From Chloroflexota bacterium (lineage in GTDB: Bacteria > Chloroflexota > Dehalococcoidia > Tepidiformales > Tepidiformaceae): a stretch of DNA of 9,275 nt. The stretch is taken from assembly GCA_025350285.1 (NCBI GenBank), contig JANXYE010000088.1, positions 1 through 9,275 on the forward strand, written 5' to 3'. The translations under genes were made by a program, and so were the position numbers. This document shows, one piece after another, positions 6,902 to 9,275 of this stretch (within the stretch, counting starts at the first letter, position 1; the number at the start of each line of letters is the position of its first letter). Below the pieces are notes generated by a model. That model was not told the origin of the DNA. It saw only the letters and a list, made by a program, of their open reading frames with translations, and made no database searches.

Positions 6902-6923
6902 GTTCCGTCCAATTGGAACGAAC
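6902..6923. promoter_or_regulatory. 22-bp near-palindrome between divergent genes, candidate operator
   Basis: Nine of 11 base pairs match around a centre between 6912 and 6913, including the perfect 10-bp core TCCAATTGGA (6908-6917) and outer GTTC/GAAC arms. It sits between the anchored protein (minus) and the acyl-CoA dehydrogenase (plus), ending 28 bases before a good -10. Size and symmetry fit a dimeric repressor such as a TetR-type regulator, which often control acyl-CoA genes. No regulator gene is in the window. Confidence 0.5.
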
Positions 6924-6951
6924 AAGAGGTGTTTCGATGCTGGTCCGGGCC

Positions 6952-6980
6952 TAGAATGTGACCCTAGACAGACACAGAGG
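6952..6980 (+). promoter_or_regulatory. -10 and Shine-Dalgarno of the acyl-CoA dehydrogenase gene
   Basis: TAGAAT at 6952-6957 matches TATAAT at five of six positions and AGAGG at 6976-6980 lies six bases before ATG 6987. The interval from -10 to ATG is 29 bases, the same as at the GNAT gene. The -35 is unclear, which would fit activator or repressor control through the palindrome upstream. Confidence 0.55.
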
Positions 6981-6986
6981 TTGAAC

Positions 6987-8177
6987 ATGAATTACCACGA
7001 CAGCCCCGACGAAGCGACATTCCGCCAGGTCGTCAGAGACTTTATCGCCGCCGAAGCGCCCCACGGGAGCGGCCTCGGTCGCGGCGAGGGCGTCTTCGGC
7101 GGCGGCGGAGAGACGTGGAAGCAGTGGGTAGCGAAACTCGCTGAGCGGAAGTGGATCGCACCGGCGTGGCCCACCGCATACGGCGGCGCGGGCCTGAGCG
7201 TGATGGAGCAGTTCATCTTCAACACGGAGATGGCCGAAGCCCGCGCCCCCCGTCCGGGCGGGATCGCGACCGGTTTCGCCGGGCCAACCCTCATCGTCCA
7301 CGGCACGGAGGAGCAGAAGCAGAAGTACCTGCCGGAGATCCTCGACGGCGAGACCATCTGGTGCCAGGGCTACAGCGAGCCCGGCTCCGGCAGCGACCTC
7401 GCCAGCCTCCAGACCCGCGCCATCCGCGACGGCGATGATTATGTCGTCAACGGCCAAAAGATCTGGACATCTGGCGGTCACGTCGCAAAGTGGATGATTC
7501 TGCTCGCCCGGACAGACCCGGAGGCCCCCAAGCACCGCGGCATCACCTACTTCATCGTCGATATGAAGTCGCCCGGGCTGAGCGTGCGGCCTCTCATCAA
7601 CATGGCCGATTCGCACGAGTTCAACGAGGTGTTCTTCGAAGACGTACGCGTGCCGAAGCAGAACATCATTGGCGACGAGAATCGCGGCTGGTACCTCGCG
7701 CAGACGACGCTGAGCTTCGAACGATCGAGCATCGGCGCCTCCGTTGGCGCGCGCCAGAACGTCGAGGATCTGATCGGCTTCGCGAAGGAACACAGGGACG
7801 ACAACATCAGCACGCTCTCCCACAACGATTCGCTTCGCCACGAACTGGTCGATCGCTTCGTCGAGGCCGGCGTGGCGACCCAGATGAGCTACAAGATCGT
7901 CTCGATCCAGGCGAAGGAGGGCATCGCTCCCGGCCACGAGGCGAGCGTCGCGAAGATGTACGGCACAGAGCTGAACCAGCGCATCGCCCGTACGGCGATG
8001 AAGACGCTCGGCCTCTACGGCCAACTCGACACGAAGACGGCCGGGGTCGATGCGTCGAAGTTTGGACGCTTCAAGTACCAGTACCTGCGCTCGATCGCGA
8101 ACACGATCGAGGGCGGTACGAGCGAAATCCAGCGCAACATCGTGGCCACCCGCGGCCTCGGCCTCCCGCGGGCCTAG
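6987..8177 (+). CDS. Acyl-CoA dehydrogenase
   Basis: This 396-residue flavoprotein oxidises an acyl-CoA thioester at the alpha-beta bond, passing electrons to ETF. Family signatures are in order: N-terminal helical domain; YSEPGSGSDLAS at 129-140 (FAD and substrate loop); NGQKIWTSGG in the beta domain; and IEGGTSEIQRNIVATRGLGLPR at the C-terminus. The catalytic base is not at the medium-chain enzyme position, which is Gly376 here (EGGTSE). Glu245 in SFERSS lies in the alternative helix-G position used by isovaleryl- and long-chain enzymes. The full signature fits actinobacterial/Chloroflexota FadE-like enzymes acting on branched, long or ring-degradation acyl-CoAs; the substrate is unknown. 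ATG 6987 has a good ribosome site; the open frame back to 6489 is antisense shadow. A DinB-like gene follows after two bases. Confidence 0.94.
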   Translation: MNYHDSPDEATFRQVVRDFIAAEAPHGSGLGRGEGVFGGGGETWKQWVAKLAERKWIAPAWPTAYGGAGLSVMEQFIFNTEMAEARAPRPGGIATGFAGPTLIVHGTEEQKQKYLPEILDGETIWCQGYSEPGSGSDLASLQTRAIRDGDDYVVNGQKIWTSGGHVAKWMILLARTDPEAPKHRGITYFIVDMKSPGLSVRPLINMADSHEFNEVFFEDVRVPKQNIIGDENRGWYLAQTTLSFERSSIGASVGARQNVEDLIGFAKEHRDDNISTLSHNDSLRHELVDRFVEAGVATQMSYKIVSIQAKEGIAPGHEASVAKMYGTELNQRIARTAMKTLGLYGQLDTKTAGVDASKFGRFKYQYLRSIANTIEGGTSEIQRNIVATRGLGLPRA

Positions 8178-8179
8178 CC

Positions 8180-8749
8180 ATGGACCACGCGGAACTTCTC
8201 GAACGCGTCGCCTCCTCCCGCGCCAAACTGGAGCGCCTGGTCGAAGCCGTCCCCGCCACCGACCTCGATCGCCCGTTTGCGGACGGTTGGAGCGTGAAGC
8301 AGCACGTTGCGCACATCGCCGCCTGGGAGGCGTCACTCGTCGCGCTCCTGCGCCGCCAGTCGCGCCCGGCGGCCATGGGCGTGCCGGGCGACATCTGGGC
8401 CGCCCACGAAATCGACGCTATCAACGCATCAATCGCCAACGCCGCCGCGCCCGAGACGTTCGAATCGGTGCTCCAACGCTTCCACGCGATCCACGGCGAA
8501 GTACTTACCGAGCTCAAGAAACTGACGGACGCCGACCTCACCCGGCCCTACTCGGACTTCGACACCAACCCGGCCTATGCGACCGAGCCGATCGAGGGCC
8601 ATCTCGGCTTCGACACGTTCGACCACTACGAAGAGCACATCGGCTGGCTGCGAGCGGGCCTCGCCCGTTTAGCAGAGTGCGGCGAGCTTGGCGCTGCGGC
8701 GCCTCACTGGCCATCGGATCCCGGCGGTCCCGCTTCGTTGGCTCGGTAG
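8180..8749 (+). CDS. DinB/ClbS-like four-helix metal-binding protein
   Basis: This 189-residue protein looks like the DinB superfamily (ClbS/DfsB, DUF1706 side). A helix with WSVKQHVAHIAAWE places His45, and FDHYEEHIGWL near the end places His149 and His153; together they match the three-His metal site of the fold. Members include thiol-dependent transferases, a cyclopropane hydrolase (ClbS) that protects against colibactin, and many uncharacterised stress proteins. The ATG at 8180 lies two bases after the acyl-CoA dehydrogenase stop with no ribosome site, so it is probably translated by coupling. The frame continues upstream within the dehydrogenase as Arg-rich shadow and was dropped. A role linked to acyl-CoA chemistry is only suggested by the operon. 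The C-terminal tail after about residue 165 is low-complexity. Confidence 0.8.
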   Translation: MDHAELLERVASSRAKLERLVEAVPATDLDRPFADGWSVKQHVAHIAAWEASLVALLRRQSRPAAMGVPGDIWAAHEIDAINASIANAAAPETFESVLQRFHAIHGEVLTELKKLTDADLTRPYSDFDTNPAYATEPIEGHLGFDTFDHYEEHIGWLRAGLARLAECGELGAAAPHWPSDPGGPASLAR

Positions 8750-8777
8750 CTAATGCGTATTAGCATCTAATCAGATG
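8749..8777. promoter_or_regulatory. AT-rich tandem palindromes with three CTAAT half-sites
   Basis: Directly at the DinB-like stop, a 16-bp near-palindrome (GCTAATGCGTATTAGC, 8749-8764, seven of eight pairs) abuts a 14-bp one (CATCTAATCAGATG, 8764-8777, six of seven pairs). CTAAT occurs at 8750 and 8767 and inverted at 8759, spaced 9 and 8 bases. The patch 8751-8787 is about 30% G+C in a GC-rich window. There is no T-tract, so an operator or recombination site is as likely as a terminator. Confidence 0.45.
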
Positions 8778-8873
8778 GTATTTATCTCGCGACCGGAATC
8801 GGCGGTGCTCGGACTTCGGCCGGCAGCGCCCCGGCCTACACGGATCACCCATGCACGGGCCTGGATCCACCGC

Positions 8874-8915
8874 GATACTTTCGACCACTACGAGGAGCAC
8901 CGGGGCCGGCCGAGG
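8874..8915 (+). pseudogene. Decayed fragment of a second DinB-like C-terminus
   Basis: Bases 8874-8900 encode DTFDHYEEH, identical to residues 145-153 of the DinB-like protein at 8612-8638. The 27 bases match at 24 positions, and all three differences are synonymous third positions. Downstream similarity fades, with Trp and Leu codons replaced by Arg and Pro through single base changes. An open frame from 8775 to 8975 contains it, but its other parts show no family sequence and it overlaps the next gene, so I read it as a remnant, not a live gene. Confidence 0.5.
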
Positions 8916-8943
8916 GAACATCGCCTCCAAGTTCGGTTAGAAT
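8915..8943 (+). promoter_or_regulatory. Leaderless-type promoter of the nucleotidyltransferase
   Basis: TAGAAT (8938-8943, five of six with TATAAT) ends seven bases before ATG 8951, so transcription would begin at or next to the start codon. A weak -35 (GGAACA, 8915-8920, three of six) lies 17 bases upstream. No Shine-Dalgarno is present. Confidence 0.5.
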
Positions 8944-8950
8944 GGGCCGC

Positions 8951-9275
8951 ATGGCTACCAGCGCGCTTGACGTGACCCCGGACGAAATGGCCCAGTATCG
9001 GGCGACGATGGCGAAGGACGCGGCGGCCGATGAAGACCGCCGGATCGAGCTGGAAGGTCACGCCTGGACCATCGCTCGGGCGGCGGCGGAGCGCCTGCGC
9101 GACGAGTACTTCGCATCCCGCGTGCTCCTCTACGGCTCACTCGCTCGCGGGCAATTCCGGCGAAGTTCGGACATCGACATCGCGGCCTGGGGGATCGACG
9201 CCGGCCAGTGGCTCAACGTCGTTGGACTGGGTCTCGAACTGGGTCGCGAGGTCGAGACGAACATCTGCCTGGCGG
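8951..9275 (+). CDS. Nucleotidyltransferase domain protein (MNT type), partial at window end
   Basis: An open frame with no stop reaches the window edge and encodes at least 108 residues. The Pol-beta-type motif is exact: G62-S63, ten residues, D74-I75-D76 (GSLARGQFRRSSDID), the GSX10DXD signature of minimal nucleotidyltransferases. The third acidic residue, usually an Asp on the next strand, may be Glu102 in REVETNI. In MntA-HepT toxin-antitoxin pairs such a protein adds AMP to the HEPN RNase toxin and neutralises it, but aminoglycoside adenylyltransferase relatives and lone domain proteins share the motif. About 60 helical residues precede it, longer than most MNT antitoxins. ATG 8951 was chosen because of the promoter spacing; an in-frame ATG at 8942 falls inside the -10. 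A HEPN gene next door is expected but not visible. Confidence 0.8.
   Translation, partial: MATSALDVTPDEMAQYRATMAKDAAADEDRRIELEGHAWTIARAAAERLRDEYFASRVLLYGSLARGQFRRSSDIDIAAWGIDAGQWLNVVGLGLELGREVETNICLA

Noticed and set aside
6489..6986. N-terminal extension of the acyl-CoA dehydrogenase frame
   Set aside because: Antisense to the anchored protein and crosses the promoter and ribosome site that lead directly to ATG 6987.
7490..8179. N-terminal extension of the DinB-like frame
   Set aside because: Arg-rich out-of-frame reading of the acyl-CoA dehydrogenase; the DinB fold begins at 8180.
6951..8336. 461-codon minus-strand frame opposite the acyl-CoA dehydrogenase
   Set aside because: Shadow of a certain gene, with no recognisable domain and spanning two plus-strand genes.
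8775..8975. 66-codon frame as a live small gene
   Set aside because: No ribosome site, only the short DinB-like piece is recognisable, and it overlaps the nucleotidyltransferase start.

Overview
The window is GC-rich DNA (about two thirds G+C by eye) from a bacterium. The Thr-Pro linker of the first protein, a leaderless-looking promoter layout at some starts, and short operons of mixed metabolic genes all fit a Chloroflexota (Dehalococcoidia-like) genome. That assignment is inference; no rRNA or marker gene is present. I see no rRNA, tRNA, CRISPR array, transposase or phage gene, and no gene-free stretch longer than about 250 bases.

Layout. (1) 27-3206, plus strand: a membrane-anchored SGNH hydrolase (DUF459/COG2845 type), a Gfo/Idh/MocA dehydrogenase resembling UDP-GlcNAc(A) 3-dehydrogenases, and a UDP-sugar 6-dehydrogenase that overlaps it by four bases (ATGA). 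This looks like an envelope polysaccharide or nucleotide-sugar block. (2) 3207-3450: a convergent intergenic region with hairpins. (3) Minus strand: a PAP2-family membrane phosphatase (3451-4035) and, upstream of it, an alanine-glyoxylate/serine-pyruvate type aminotransferase (4094-5275). (4) Diverging from the aminotransferase, a GNAT acetyltransferase (5420-6064), which converges on an unrecognised membrane-anchored extracytoplasmic protein (6083-6871, minus). (5) Diverging from that protein across a 22-bp near-palindrome, an acyl-CoA dehydrogenase (6987-8177) and, two bases behind it, a DinB/ClbS-like four-helix protein (8180-8749). (6) 8750-8950: an AT-rich patch with three CTAAT half-sites, then a short decayed copy of the DinB C-terminus. 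(7) 8951 to the window end: the start of a nucleotidyltransferase with an exact GSX10DXD motif, cut by the window edge. A HEPN toxin partner may lie just outside.

How the genes work together. Only three groupings are supported by spacing: the two nucleotide-sugar dehydrogenases (with the SGNH enzyme 64 bases ahead), the acyl-CoA dehydrogenase with the DinB-like gene, and possibly the nucleotidyltransferase with an unseen partner. The rest looks like ordinary chromosomal mosaic. I found no clearly new multi-gene system. The best leads are the regulatory palindromes, the DinB remnant beside the nucleotidyltransferase, and the orphan anchored protein.
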